A stretch of DNA of 64,000 nt from Echinarachnius parma (Eukaryota > Echinodermata > Echinoidea > Clypeasteroida > Echinarachniidae): contig JBAMJV010001300.1 of the NCBI GenBank assembly GCA_037951105.1, positions 62,001 through 126,000 on the forward strand, given 5' to 3'. Below the pieces are notes generated by a model. The model ran no database searches, had not been told where the DNA came from, and worked only from the letters and a program-made list of their open reading frames with translations. Positions 45,101 to 47,419 of the stretch are shown here, in pieces (position 1 is the first letter of the stretch; every line of letters starts with the position of its first letter). A program made the translations under genes and the position numbers.

Positions 45101-45723
45101 GAGAATTCATGTAGCAAAATCTGTACTAAAATGAACTCAAATTATTTATTTTGTCTTCTTTCTCTTTGTCTCTGTATAGGGAAGAGTGCATACACCTGTT
45201 TGCGCAGGCTATCTGTGTGGTCAGTGATGTGTCCATAGCCAGACCGCTTGGAAAGTTCCCTCTAGTGCTGGACCATTTCTCACGGTTTGTCAGCAAGCAG
45301 CCTCTCAACGCACTGGAGAAAAGGTTGAGGTAAGAAATCATATTATTCAATTCCATGTTTGTAAATGAGGGTACAACTAAACGTTACAGTGAGTACCATT
45401 TTGTCGTTTAAGTGAGGAGTTTTAAAGCTGGGAATTGTTATCAATTATGTTTACTTTTTGTAACTAGGTTCCTGCAATAAGCAATGCTTCTATCAAAGTA
45501 TAGCCTATTCATATTAAGAAATGTATGTATGATGATAAAATGAAGAATATATGGAGGGAGAAAGAAAAAAAGGTAACTAAGCGGTGATTGCTGAGCAATC
45601 GCAAAAACTGCCGGGGGGGGGGATTTTTTGTGCCCCTAGCTTTTTAAGGGTTAACTCATACTACTTGATGTGTGTATAAACCCATTCAGGAAGGAGATAT
45701 TGAAAGATGGGATGAGGAGCTAG
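27..45723 (+). CDS. PATL1: PAT1 homolog 1 (PATL1), mRNA decapping activator; 3' 16 coding exons, 5' end outside window
   Basis: Spliced product of exons 27-134, 1208-1456, 2809-2992, 4355-4518, 5437-5882, 8178-8240, 9002-9203, 9422-9557, 10638-10738, 11725-11829, 12401-12513, 13621-13822, 17055-17216, 17892-17977, 45180-45329 and 45690-45723. Exon phases chain without a break to 834 codons plus TAG. Order seen: acidic/helical start, Pro/Ser/Met-rich middle (about residues 181-405), conserved block around 450-472 (EKEWVIKIQMLQL, DDFYFQ), block 518-545 (QFEGALGKL, SSVNNPRQIIDI), then a helical C-terminal domain (about 552-834) with GIRKGRKLLARLIPLL and NKFGVSLVL. These match the vertebrate PATL1 order from memory. 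Known family role: Pat1 proteins bridge DDX6, LSM1-7 and DCP2 in P-bodies to promote decapping of deadenylated mRNA. Human PATL1 is 770 residues, so this orthologue is longer, mainly in the middle. No promoter or start codon is in the window. Confidence 0.93.
156..301 (+). repeat. AGGTCA-rich repeat fragment plus echo of exon 1 end
   Basis: 161-270 is a fragment of the family tandemly repeated at 14231-15490 (same CTCATTATATATGCAAAAAT core). It is followed at 277-301 by a near copy of the end of exon 1 with its donor (CATCTCTATCAAG then GTCAGTAACA). Confidence 0.75.
631..881. mobile_element. MITE with 36-bp TIRs (GTGACCGGCTATAGC family)
   Basis: Starts GTGACCGGCTATAGCAAAAC and ends with its inverse complement GTTTTGCTATAGCCGGTCAC; the terminal inverted repeats extend about 36 bp. 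No open frame inside. A second copy, with an amplified left end, is at 7247-8137. Confidence 0.85.
1041..1126 (+). repeat. PATL1: Echo of PATL1 exon 2 head
   Basis: Copies the intron end, acceptor and first ~75 bp of exon 2 (source 1194-1290), but frame-disrupted and ending before the exon end. It retains an AG acceptor and no donor. Confidence 0.85.
1208..1456 (+). CDS. PATL1: PATL1 exon 2
   Basis: Acceptor CACCTGACAG, donor GAG|GTAAGC; 83 codons, phase 0 to 0. NIWGSPEVRDTI aligns with vertebrate SIWDGSEVLRRI. The remainder is Gln/Gly/Arg-rich low-complexity sequence ending GEENWE. A decayed copy of its 5' part sits just upstream at 1041-1126. Confidence 0.85.
1803..1976. repeat. Foldback of a tRNA-derived SINE head
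   Basis: Arms 1803-1873 and 1905-1976 are near-perfect inverse complements. The arms include GGTTCGAATCC B boxes in both orientations, joined by about 31 bases. The right arm continues into the SINE tail also seen at 2261-2307. Confidence 0.85.
2027..2307 (+). mobile_element. SINE with tRNA-Ala(AGC)-like segment
   Basis: 2172-2243 resembles a tRNA: A box TAGCTCAGTCGG, anticodon loop CTAGCAA (AGC), B box GGTTCGAATCC. The acceptor stem does not pair, so it is not a functional tRNA. The flanking upstream segment (2027-2160) recurs with the B box at 10757-10940. Confidence 0.75.
2358..2594 (+). repeat. Tandem duplication of ~119 bp
   Basis: Two near-identical units, each ending in an A/T run (AACAAAAAAA then TTTTTAGATT). 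Confidence 0.8.
2645..2735 (+). repeat. PATL1: Echo of PATL1 exon 3 head
   Basis: Matches exon 3 from its first base (GACCCAGCGATAGTG) for about 90 bp with substitutions. No donor follows. Confidence 0.88.
2809..2992 (+). CDS. PATL1: PATL1 exon 3
   Basis: Acceptor TTATCTCTCAG, donor ACAG|GTTAGT; 61 codons plus one base (ends phase 1). Contains DPAIVRAV, MSLAELEQEL, and RALPARSISPEIGSP. The last matches vertebrate RALPRRSTSPIIGSP closely. An upstream decayed copy covers 2645-2735. Confidence 0.9.
3018..3100 (+). mobile_element. SINE/LINE 3' tail
   Basis: ACGCGCTATATAAATG followed by (ATT)n, the tail shared with the SINEs at 13380 and 51480. Confidence 0.6.
3470..4170. repeat. AGGTCA-rich tandem element, ~158-bp unit
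   Basis: After a CCGTCCGTC low-complexity head, units starting AACTTTCCAACCCTGC occur at about 3591, 3750, 3907 and 4064. Each carries several AGGTCA half-sites (GTCAAAGGTCA). Confidence 0.85.
4355..4518 (+). CDS. PATL1: PATL1 exon 4
   Basis: Acceptor TTTCTCCCAG, donor AAG|GTAAGT. Completes a Gly codon from exon 3, then 54 codons. VPLPIGTPPQ matches vertebrate VPIGTPPK. The rest is His/Pro/Gln-rich (LPHHPQLPHHLPP), typical of the disordered middle of PAT1 proteins. A decayed copy follows at about 4640-4765. Confidence 0.9.
4640..4765 (+). repeat. PATL1: Echo of PATL1 exon 4
   Basis: Decayed copy of exon 4 (CACTATCTACCACCAGCGCA, ACACACAACAGAACAGG, CGACCCCTCTGCTAGC), without an obvious donor. 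Confidence 0.7.
5014..5326. mobile_element. hAT-like MITE copy
   Basis: Starts CAGGGCTCGACACT and ends GTGTGGAGCCCT. Same family as 41752-42067, which shows a clean 8-bp target duplication; here the flanks (GTTTTAGC / TTTATAGC) are only similar. Confidence 0.75.
5437..5882 (+). CDS. PATL1: PATL1 exon 5 (largest exon)
   Basis: Acceptor CCCTTTGTCAG, donor CCCAG|GTAAGG; 148 codons plus two bases. Contains two related GGR(V/I)SP segments (IGGRVSPTQISQLIIRLHS and MGGRISPNTI) and a Gly/Met/Pro/Arg-rich tail. Vertebrate PATL1 has similar RMSP motifs (GRMSPSQF), so this is the expanded disordered middle. Nearly the whole exon lies in one long open frame, and its donor abuts a TTAA-type MITE. Confidence 0.9.
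5887..6425. mobile_element. TTAA-type MITE abutting exon 5 donor
   Basis: About 540 bp related to 28141-28656. The right end reads CTACCCCT|TTAA; the left end (GTAGTTCAG) follows GTAA, a changed TTAA that now forms part of the exon 5 donor. A reverse copy is at 57785-58338 and a partial one at 6733-6949. Confidence 0.8.
6427..6522. mobile_element. Small MITE (AACCCATTCAGGAC family)
   Basis: About 95 bp with inverted ends AACCCATTCAGGAC / GTCCTGCTTGGGTT. Relatives are at 18479-18573, 23717-23778 and 45054-45125. Confidence 0.7.
6733..6949. mobile_element. Partial TTAA-type MITE
   Basis: 3' part of the 540-bp family, ending CTCAACTATCCCT followed by TTAA at 6950-6953. Confidence 0.75.
7247..8137. 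mobile_element. GTGACCGGCTATAGC MITE with amplified left TIR and nested SINE
   Basis: Same family as 631-881. The left terminal repeat is present about nine times (7247-7632), the interior follows, a SINE interrupts at 7739-7999, and the right TIR ends at 8137. Confidence 0.85.
7739..7999 (-). mobile_element. SINE with tRNA-Met(CAT)-like head
   Basis: On the minus strand the head contains GGGTTCGAACCC and an anticodon loop reading CAT. It is flanked by a 12-bp direct repeat GTCAGATTTTTT (7727-7738 and 8000-8011). A second copy lies at 22900-23185. Confidence 0.82.
8178..8240 (+). CDS. PATL1: PATL1 exon 6 (63 bp)
   Basis: Acceptor TTCTCTTTGCAG, donor GG|GTAAGTAA. Completes Arg from exon 5, gives IPPVHSRPRFSGPRGAYSNM, and ends with two bases of a Gly codon. 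Short basic Arg/Gly/Pro segment. Phase matches both neighbours, which is the main evidence for so short an exon. Confidence 0.8.
8331..8538. repeat. Near-perfect foldback, arms ~90 bp
   Basis: GATAATACGT...GGTATTCTTTCT pairs with the inverse complement ending ACGTATTATC. The central ~25 bases contain smaller AGTCC/GGACT palindromes. A 12-bp direct repeat ATCACAATATTA occurs at 8282-8293 and 8536-8547. Confidence 0.9.
8666..8780 (+). repeat. PATL1: Echo 1 of PATL1 exon 7 head
   Basis: Follows a TTTTCACCAG acceptor; matches exon 7 through the GGAGACTTTGAC segment, then diverges to TTTATTTGTTCC with no donor. Confidence 0.9.
8841..8957 (+). repeat. PATL1: Echo 2 of PATL1 exon 7 head
   Basis: A second decayed copy with acceptor, same breakpoint as echo 1 (TTTGTTCCTGATTAAA), spaced about 165 bp from both neighbours. 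Confidence 0.9.
9002..9203 (+). CDS. PATL1: PATL1 exon 7, conserved KIQM block
   Basis: Acceptor TTTCACCAG, donor CAG|GTAAGA; 67 codons after the split Gly. Starts with an Arg/Gly-rich stretch (QIRFPRGGGGDHRRFRG), then SQKEKEWVIKIQMLQL and DDFYFQ, matching vertebrate QREKDWVSKIQMMQL and DDFYYQ. This is the third and only intact copy; decayed copies precede it at 8666-8780 and 8841-8957. Confidence 0.95.
9422..9557 (+). CDS. PATL1: PATL1 exon 8
   Basis: Acceptor CTTTCTTCAG, donor CCAG|GTATGG; 45 codons plus one base. NYMQRKAAKEKDREERGKGG is a charged helix, then LLLRPLENRAYQP, matching vertebrate NYFEKLEKL and KLEHAYKP. A decayed copy with the same donor follows at about 9611-9760. Confidence 0.92.
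9611..9760 (+). repeat. PATL1: Echo of PATL1 exon 8
   Basis: Matches the 3' two thirds of exon 8 including donor CCAG|GTATGG; its 5' part has lost the acceptor. Confidence 0.88.
10023..10130 (-). mobile_element. SINE/LINE tail fragment
   Basis: (AAT)n followed by TTCTTATAGCGCATTTC, the reverse of the CGCTATA-(ATT)n tail family. Confidence 0.5.
10165..10637 (+). repeat. PATL1: Three tandem echoes of PATL1 exon 9
   Basis: Acceptors precede 10208, 10350 and 10494 (spacing 142-144 bp). Each copy is intact up to ATTCACATTGAA, then joins CATCTGTGCTAA. In the exon frame this is an immediate stop, and no donor follows. Confidence 0.95.
10638..10738 (+). CDS. PATL1: PATL1 exon 9, QFEGALGKL signature
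   Basis: Acceptor TTGTATCACAG, donor GAAGAG|GTAAGA; completes Ala, then 33 codons. QFEGALGKLTSSSVNNPR matches vertebrate QFEGSLGKLTVSSVNNPR almost exactly. It is the fourth of four tandem copies and the only one with the exon's 3' end (ENAPEDEE) and donor. Confidence 0.95.
10757..10940 (+). mobile_element. SINE fragment
   Basis: Copy of the 2027-2307 SINE that has lost the A-box half but keeps GGGTTCGAATCCTG. Confidence 0.7.
11725..11829 (+). CDS. PATL1: PATL1 exon 10, start of C-terminal helical domain
   Basis: Acceptor TTTTGTGCAG, donor CAG|GTACAT; 35 codons, phase 0 to 0. RRRRTLLAIERLYSMVLVIE aligns with vertebrate KRRKTLVIIEKTYSLLLDVE. No echo copy was seen for this exon. Confidence 0.93.
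12167..12323. mobile_element. MITE, GGGCCCCGTTTCATAA family
   Basis: Inverted ends GGGCCCCGTTTCATAA and TTTTATGAAATGGGGCCC, no open frame. Second copy at 18183-18305. Confidence 0.8.
12401..12513 (+). CDS. PATL1: PATL1 exon 11
   Basis: Acceptor TTGATTCCAG, donor ACAG|GTGAGA; 37 codons plus two bases. GPLLEKKRGLVQTMCATLKG corresponds to the vertebrate helix ending KICSMYDNLRG. Fragmentary copies lie downstream at about 12793-12830 and 12988-13066. Confidence 0.88.
12545..12790 (+). mobile_element. 5'-truncated non-LTR retrotransposon end
   Basis: Short open frame with DKRFTIAASVSWNALYHSI, LKSFLFP and stop, the typical C-terminus of CR1/L2-like reverse transcriptase proteins, followed by TTGTAAGCGCTATGATGC. 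Confidence 0.65.
12793..13066 (+). repeat. PATL1: Fragment echoes of PATL1 exon 11
   Basis: GAAGGGAGACAACCTTACAG (about 12796) and CAATGTGTGCTACACTGAAG (about 12990), the latter followed by a poly-G run and ATACAGGTAAGG. Both derive from the end of exon 11. Confidence 0.8.
13380..13612 (+). mobile_element. SINE directly upstream of exon 12
   Basis: Same 3' half as the SINE at 51480-51840 (CTGCTCTCTACCCAGGTGTA, CTCCCCAGGGAG), ending GGCGCTATACAAATATG and (ATT)n that runs into the exon 12 acceptor. Confidence 0.8.
13621..13822 (+). CDS. PATL1: PATL1 exon 12, IRKGRKLLARL helix
   Basis: Acceptor ATTATTACCAG, donor GAAGAG|GTATGA; completes Arg, then 67 codons. QMLGIRKGRKLLARLIPLL matches vertebrate QIMCIRKGKRMVARILPFL. 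The acceptor lies directly after the ATT tail of a SINE, and a decayed copy of the exon's 3' half with donor follows at about 13960-14035. Confidence 0.94.
13826..13948 (+). repeat. (GAT)n microsatellite
   Basis: Imperfect GATGATGAC repeats just after exon 12; accounts for the Asp/Met- and His-rich open frames here. Confidence 0.9.
13950..14037 (+). repeat. PATL1: Echo of PATL1 exon 12 tail
   Basis: Copies the exon 12 3' end (GATGCCATTGAAAGCCAGAA) including GAAGAG|GTATGG donor, with a one-base frame loss; no acceptor. Confidence 0.9.
14231..15490. repeat. AGGTCA-rich tandem element, ~152-bp unit, about 7 copies
   Basis: Bounded by ATGCCTCCGCAACG on the left and GGCGGAGGCATCA on the right. 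Inside, units carry ATGAGGTCAAAGGTCA, ATATATGCAAAAATAGC and CCAAACTTGGTACATG. Confidence 0.88.
15500..16740. repeat. ~37-bp minisatellite with self-complementary core
   Basis: About 33 units of the form GGCAAGGTTTGTTTTTTAG followed by TGAACCTTGGCT. CCTTGG...CAAGG at each junction can pair with itself. Confidence 0.88.
16872..16935 (+). repeat. PATL1: Echo of PATL1 exon 13 head
   Basis: ACCCTGCCCCTGCATTACCC then CTTCTCAGCC resembles exon 13's start; the acceptor is changed to TTTGCAA. Confidence 0.8.
17055..17216 (+). CDS. PATL1: PATL1 exon 13
   Basis: Acceptor TTACTTTTCAG, donor AACAAG|GTAAGA; 54 codons, phase 0 to 0. Contains TLPLLYPPLSNVI and ends VISNAVQNK, matching vertebrate LPCLLSPFSLLL and HLTAVLQNK. 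A decayed copy of the head (16872-16935) and one of the tail (17358-17413) flank it. Confidence 0.93.
17349..17413 (+). repeat. PATL1: Echo of PATL1 exon 13 tail
   Basis: GCCCAGCTCAAGGGTTCCTC ... GAACAAGGTAGG; a copy of the exon end and donor with an internal TAG. Confidence 0.88.
17640..17765 (+). repeat. PATL1: Echo of PATL1 exon 14 (upstream)
   Basis: Acceptor TTTTGCCAG before 17670 and 70 bp nearly identical to exon 14, then GACGTATAGCCC, an in-frame TAG, and no donor. Confidence 0.92.
17892..17977 (+). CDS. PATL1: PATL1 exon 14
   Basis: Acceptor TTATTTTGCCAG, donor CAATG|GTAAGT; 28 codons plus two bases. FGVSLVLCMINHAEEIYSS matches vertebrate FGLSLLLILLSRGEDLQSS. It ends RQ plus TG of a Trp codon; vertebrate PATL1 has QW at the same point. 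The copy at 17670 has the acceptor but an in-frame TAG and no donor, so this copy is chosen. Confidence 0.93.
18088..18380 (+). repeat. PATL1: Echoes of PATL1 exon 14 (downstream), split by a MITE
   Basis: TCTGGTTCTGTGTATGATAA occurs near 18100 and again from 18306; the second continues to CATGATGTGCAGCCCAAACA. The GGGCCC MITE at 18183-18305 interrupts it. Confidence 0.8.
18183..18305. mobile_element. MITE, GGGCCCCGTTTCATAA family
   Basis: Ends GGGCCCTGTTTATAAAAC and GTTTTATGAATTGGGGCCC. Confidence 0.78.
18479..18573. mobile_element. Small MITE (AACCCATTCAGGAC family)
   Basis: TAATCCGTTCAGGACCG ... CGTCCTGAACAGG, inverted ends with ~65 bases between. Confidence 0.65.
19107..19508. mobile_element. 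TTAA-type MITE, AGGGGACCAC family
   Basis: About 400 bp starting AAAAGGGGACCACCATGC and ending TTGGTTCCCC followed by TTAA. Related copies at 32476-32827 (reverse) and 47420-47843. Confidence 0.75.
19510..22899. other. Intron 14 sequence, no gene seen
   Basis: AT-rich sequence with short islands richer in CpG (about 20900-21060, 22010-22130, 22340-22420, 22640-22740) and TGACGTAA/TGACGTAAG words (20682, 21763). The islands look like parts of old long transposons, but no terminal repeats could be fixed by eye. No convincing open frame. Confidence 0.5.
22900..23185 (-). mobile_element. SINE with tRNA-Met(CAT)-like head
   Basis: Near full-length second copy of 7739-7999, with GGGTTCGAACCC and a CAT anticodon loop on the minus strand; about 40 bases longer in the middle. 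Confidence 0.85.
23196..23551. mobile_element. TTAA-type MITE with perfect 20-bp TIRs
   Basis: Ends AGTGAGGCCTGTAAAGTGTC and GACACTTTACAGGCCTCACT are exact inverse complements, flanked by TTAA at 23192-23195 and 23552-23555. Confidence 0.92.
23717..23778. mobile_element. Small MITE (AACCCATTCAGGAC family)
   Basis: TAACCCATTCCAGACG ... CAGTCCTGAATGGGTTA inverted ends. Confidence 0.7.
23832..24236. repeat. Long imperfect inverted repeat (~400 bp)
   Basis: Left arm elements (TTCACACAATCAACTT, GTAGCGACATC, AAAATGGATACAAAATGGCG) recur inverted in the right arm (CGCCATTTTGTATCCATTTG, GTCGCTAC, AAGTTGATTGTGTGAA). Confidence 0.85.
24250..25830 (+). repeat. Divergent satellite, ~180-250-bp units, about 7 copies
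   Basis: Repeated words TTTAAGTGACTGACTGA, TTGTCTTTGTATTAGATTC, AAACATGGGAAGTAA and CAATTCAATTTGATTTG recur in constant order. Confidence 0.85.
26016..27081. mobile_element. Candidate ~1.07-kb DNA element
   Basis: TGACCGGCTC at the left and GAGCCGGTCTC at the right are inverted; the interior is GC-richer with many CpG and ACCGCCG words and no convincing protein. Confidence 0.5.
27156..27670. mobile_element. Candidate TTAA-type MITE
   Basis: TTAA|AGGGCAATGAACC at 27152 and GCGTTGACCT|TTAA ending 27674; TIR similarity is weak. Confidence 0.5.
27680..28125 (+). repeat. Tandem duplication of ~220 bp
   Basis: GGCGGGACTTGTGACTTG and AATGCCCTTTATTGATTG each recur about 220 bp later with substitutions. 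Confidence 0.78.
28141..28656. mobile_element. TTAA-type MITE, AGGGGTAGTTCAG family
   Basis: TTAA|AGGGGTAGTTCAG to ACTGTACTACCCCT|TTAA. Best-preserved forward copy of the family. Confidence 0.88.
28691..28947. mobile_element. hAT-like MITE, partial
   Basis: Shares GGGCCAGTAAATTTTTCTTT and ends GTGGAGCCCTG; the left end is eroded. Confidence 0.7.
29057..29076 (+). repeat. Poly-G run
   Basis: About 18-20 uninterrupted G. Confidence 0.9.
29080..30490. other. Intron 14 sequence, no gene seen
   Basis: Contains two pairs of ~140-200-bp divergent duplications (GTGATGTACCGGCATTT at 29256 and 29405; GCACTTTTATGTCTAAAAA near 29752 and 29957). No supportable open frame. Confidence 0.55.
30498..31090 (+). 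repeat. Pyrimidine-rich low-complexity block
   Basis: CTCTCTTTCTATC runs and a poly-C tract; contains a ~120-bp duplication (CCTCCAACTCACTCTCT ... AAAGAGCAAAGA) and a short TTCTACTCTAAC repeat. Confidence 0.85.
31237..31485. mobile_element. TTAA-type MITE, AGGCCCGGTCACATA family
   Basis: AGGCCCGGTCACATACCACC and GGTGATATGTGACTGTGCC inverted ends, TTAA on both sides (31233-31236, 31486-31489). Confidence 0.85.
31778..32226. mobile_element. Foldback-type repeat, copy 1
   Basis: CTAAATAGGATGAATATTCTC at the left and GAGATTATTCCTCTGGACTA at the right are roughly inverted; 31993-32220 recurs at 50470-50700. Confidence 0.6.
32476..32827. mobile_element. TTAA-type MITE, AGGGGACCAC family, reverse
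   Basis: Inverse of 47420-47843; TTAA at 32472-32475 and 32828-32831. Confidence 0.85.
32925..33250 (+). repeat. GAG/GAT/GAC microsatellites
   Basis: GAGGAGGAG and GATGATGAT arrays with a short GACGACGAC run. Confidence 0.92.
33686..33780 (+). repeat. Three copies of a ~37-bp unit with a B-box-like word
   Basis: GTCGTGGGTTCTGTTCCCAG repeats three times; resembles a degenerate pol III B box. Confidence 0.8.
34701..34906. repeat. Foldback element, 206 bp
   Basis: Ends ATCGGAAATAATATCGCT and AGCGATATTATTTCCGAT are exact inverse complements. The centre pairs GTGCGCCGCTGCAACACTTC with its inverse across six bases. A 12-bp direct repeat AAAATACATGTT occurs at 34659-34670 and 34907-34918. Confidence 0.9.
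35863..35982 (+). mobile_element. tRNA-Ala(AGC)-derived SINE
   Basis: A box GTGGCTCAATGG, anticodon loop CTAGCAA, B box GGTTCGAATCC, then T-rich and (AAATAAAT) tail. Acceptor stem mispaired. Confidence 0.75.
36340..37560 (+). repeat. Divergent tandem repeats in intron 14
   Basis: 36300-36600 has two copies of TGGTGTGAAAAGGG with its flank; 36890-37540 has about four ~190-bp units (GCTTGACCAATTTAAATTGA, CTTCATAGCCTAAGC). Confidence 0.8.
38369..38831. mobile_element. TTAA-type MITE
   Basis: AGGGAAACTAAATG and GTTTGGCTCCCCT are imperfect inverted ends, TTAA on both sides; followed by a poly-C tract. Confidence 0.75.
39195..40420 (+). repeat. Tandem repeat, ~360-bp unit, 3-4 copies
   Basis: GAGATGTATT, CAATTGATTACTC, ATTGAAATGCATTG and AGAGCAATTTCTAACA recur in order. 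Confidence 0.85.
40821..41045 (+). repeat. Tandem duplication of ~120 bp
   Basis: AAGGGTTAGTCTTTGGTTTA to CCCCCTCCCCAATTA, twice. Confidence 0.88.
41046..41335 (+). mobile_element. SINE relative
   Basis: CTGCTCTCGACCATGGGGTA, TTCCCAGGGAGTGGA and TAGCGCTATATAAAA match the 51480-51840 family in reverse. Confidence 0.75.
41752..42067. mobile_element. hAT-type MITE with perfect 8-bp target duplication
   Basis: CAGGGCTCCACACTTACC to GCGAGTGTCCAGCCCTG, flanked by CACTACAT at 41744-41751 and 42068-42075. Confidence 0.92.
43150..43880 (+). repeat. Divergent tandem repeat
   Basis: GTTGTGTAG(T/C)ACAA, AGCCATTTTAGCAGGAAA and ATGTGAAGAAAACCTAC recur about every 200-270 bp. Confidence 0.75.
44510..45050 (+). 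repeat. PATL1: Three echoes of PATL1 exon 15
   Basis: Around 44513 (GGAAAGAGTGCTAACA ... GTGGACAGCGATGC), 44752-44885 (CTCAGTAGATTC; TTTAGTTCTGGACCATTTG) and 44952-45045 (GGAAAGAGTGCATACAGCTG to TTCCCCTAGTTCTG). All are frame-broken, in the same order and orientation as exon 15. Confidence 0.85.
45054..45125. mobile_element. Small MITE (CCCATTCAGGAC family), reverse
   Basis: AGGACTGGTCCCGATAATAC and GCTTGGGTCTATGGAGAAT match the 18479 copy in reverse. Confidence 0.6.
45180..45329 (+). CDS. PATL1: PATL1 exon 15, after a 27.2-kb intron
   Basis: Acceptor CTCTGTATAG, donor TTGAG|GTAAGA. The first base completes the Trp started at 17976-17977. Then EECIHLFAQAICVVSDVSIA and RPLGKFPLVLDHFSRFVSKQ, ending LNALEKRL. 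This aligns with the vertebrate PATL1 C-terminus (W-TEVMFMATRELL, AKPISIPTNLVSLFSRYVDR, LNLLETKL). Exact phase plus homology ties it to exon 14. Three decayed copies lie upstream (44510-45050). Confidence 0.9.
45690..45723 (+). CDS. PATL1: PATL1 terminal coding exon
   Basis: Acceptor AACCCATTCAG. The first base completes Arg (AG|G), then KEILKDGMRS and TAG at 45721-45723. The C-terminal GMR resembles the GIR end of vertebrate PATL1. Support is phase, position and this short likeness only; the acceptor has a weak polypyrimidine tract and lies in a repeat-like CCCATTCAGGA word. Confidence 0.65.
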
Positions 45724-45954
45724 CTTAGTTGTTAGTTGTGAGAGCATCTGTACGCGGACAAAACTCAGTCCCTGAGATATGATAAATGGAGGTCCTGTAT
45801 ATATGAGACGGACACGTCTCAATACTACTTGAAAAGAGTAGGATGTTAATCCAGTTGATAGTAACCCTGTACATCACAACCAAAATAGTGCAAGAATCTG
45901 CAGAATTGAAGAAGGCAGCACTAAAACGAAGAGGAAGAAGGGGGCTGTGGTAGC

Positions 45955-46960
45955 GGTGGGAGGGCAGAGAGGGAGGGGAGAGAGGGGAAAGGACCAAGTG
46001 GAGGACATTAATAGGAGGAAGTAGGGGGAGGGGGAGAGAGAGGGGGTGATAGACTTAATATGTGAGAGGGGGTGGGGTAGATACCCCACCCCCTCTCACA
46101 TATTAAGTCTGTGAGGGATTAGGTTAGTGGTGGGAAGGGTGGAGGGGAGGGGGAGAGAGAGGAGAAAGTAAGAGATGGATAGAGGCAGGGCAGATATCAT
46201 TGAGGGAGAAAGAGAAATCTAGAATTGGAGAGGAAGGGAGACAGGGGCGGGGTCAGGAGGGGTCTGAGATGGGGAATTAGGTTAGTGGTGGAAAGGGTGG
46301 AGAGGACGGGGGAGAAAAGGGAGATAGTGAGAGATGGATAGAGTCGGATATCAATAGAGGGAGAAAGAGAGATCTAGAACGGAAAAGGAGGAGAGACGGG
46401 GGAGGGGTTGAATTCAGAGATAGGGGCGGGGGAGGGGGTGGAGATGGGGAATTAGGTTAGTGGTGGGAAGGGTGGAGAGGGAGGGGGAGAGAGGAGATAG
46501 TGAGAGATGGAAAGAATAGAAGGAGATAGTGGAGGTTGAGAGGGGATGGAAGAGGATGAGAGACAGGGGTGGGGTCGGGAGTAGAGATAGGGGAGGGGGG
46601 AGGGGTCTGAGGGTGTGGAGATTGGGAATTAGGTTAGTGGTGGGAAGGGTGGAGAGGGAGGGGGCGAGAGGAGATAGTGAGAGATGGAAAGAATAGAGGG
46701 AGATAGTGGAGGTTGAGAGGGGATGGAAGAGGATGAGAGACAGGGGTGGGGTCGGGAGTAGAGATAGGGGAGGGGGGAGGGGTCTGAGGGTGTGGAGATT
46801 GGGAATTAGGTTAGTGGTGGGAAGGGTGGAGAGGGAGGGGGCGAGAGTGGAGATAATGAGAGATGGATAGAGGCAGGGCGGATATCAATAGAGGAAGAAA
46901 GAGGCAGGGCGGATATCAATAGAGGAAGAGCGAGATCTAGTATGAAAGAGAGGATGAATA
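45955..46960 (+). repeat. GA-rich repeat array, ~177-bp unit
   Basis: GGTTAGTGGTGG recurs at about 46122, 46280, 46457, 46635 and 46812. Purine-rich on the + strand; lies in the presumed 3' UTR. Confidence 0.9.
46051..46110. repeat. Perfect 60-bp palindrome
   Basis: 29-bp arms starting AGACTTAATATGTGAGAGGG, separated by GA. Confidence 0.97.
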
Positions 46961-47058
46961 TGACCATAACAAGGTTCTCTACAGGTCTCCACTCTAACAT
47001 GAACTTGATATTGCCCCGTGGAGTGAATGTTGCATGTGGCGTTGATGAGTTTCTTGTA

Positions 47059-47064
47059 AATAAA
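47059..47064 (+). promoter_or_regulatory. Candidate poly(A) signal AATAAA
   Basis: AATAAA 1.3 kb after the PATL1 stop and just past the GA-rich repeats. It would give a 3' UTR running through the GA-rich array. Position only; transcript data would decide. Confidence 0.25.
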
Positions 47065-47109
47065 CATTACATTAACGAGGGCGCTTCAAGCATGCACAGC
47101 GCATTAAAT

Positions 47110-47330
47110 GTACCGTAAACCGGGGTGACTTTGGCACCCGGGGTGACTTTGGCCACTTTTTGAGATGAATGTATTTTCATCAAGCATCACTTTTCAGAAC
47201 AAATTTCTTATTGTTTCTAATGTAGTCCTATAGGATAATGTTTAGAATAAAAAATTAGTTCTGAAGAGTGAGACCTGATGAAAATACATCCTTCTAAAAA
47301 AGTGGCAAAAGTCACCCCGGTTTACGGTAC
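47110..47330. mobile_element. Mariner-like MITE with TA flanks
   Basis: TA|CCGTAAACCGGGGTGACT and AGTCACCCCGGTTTACGG|TA; similarity of the arms continues for about 50 bp. Confidence 0.88.
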
Positions 47331-47419
47331 CGAGTTAACCCATACATTACCAGCGCTCTCCCTAAAAGCTTTTCTATCAGGTGGCTATGATACATCTGAT
47401 GATATACGTTTGTGTTTAA

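Noticed and set aside
17978..45179. A separate gene nested in the long intron
   Set aside because: No open frame there shows domain-like sequence or paired splice sites; all longer frames fall in repeats or low-complexity sequence.
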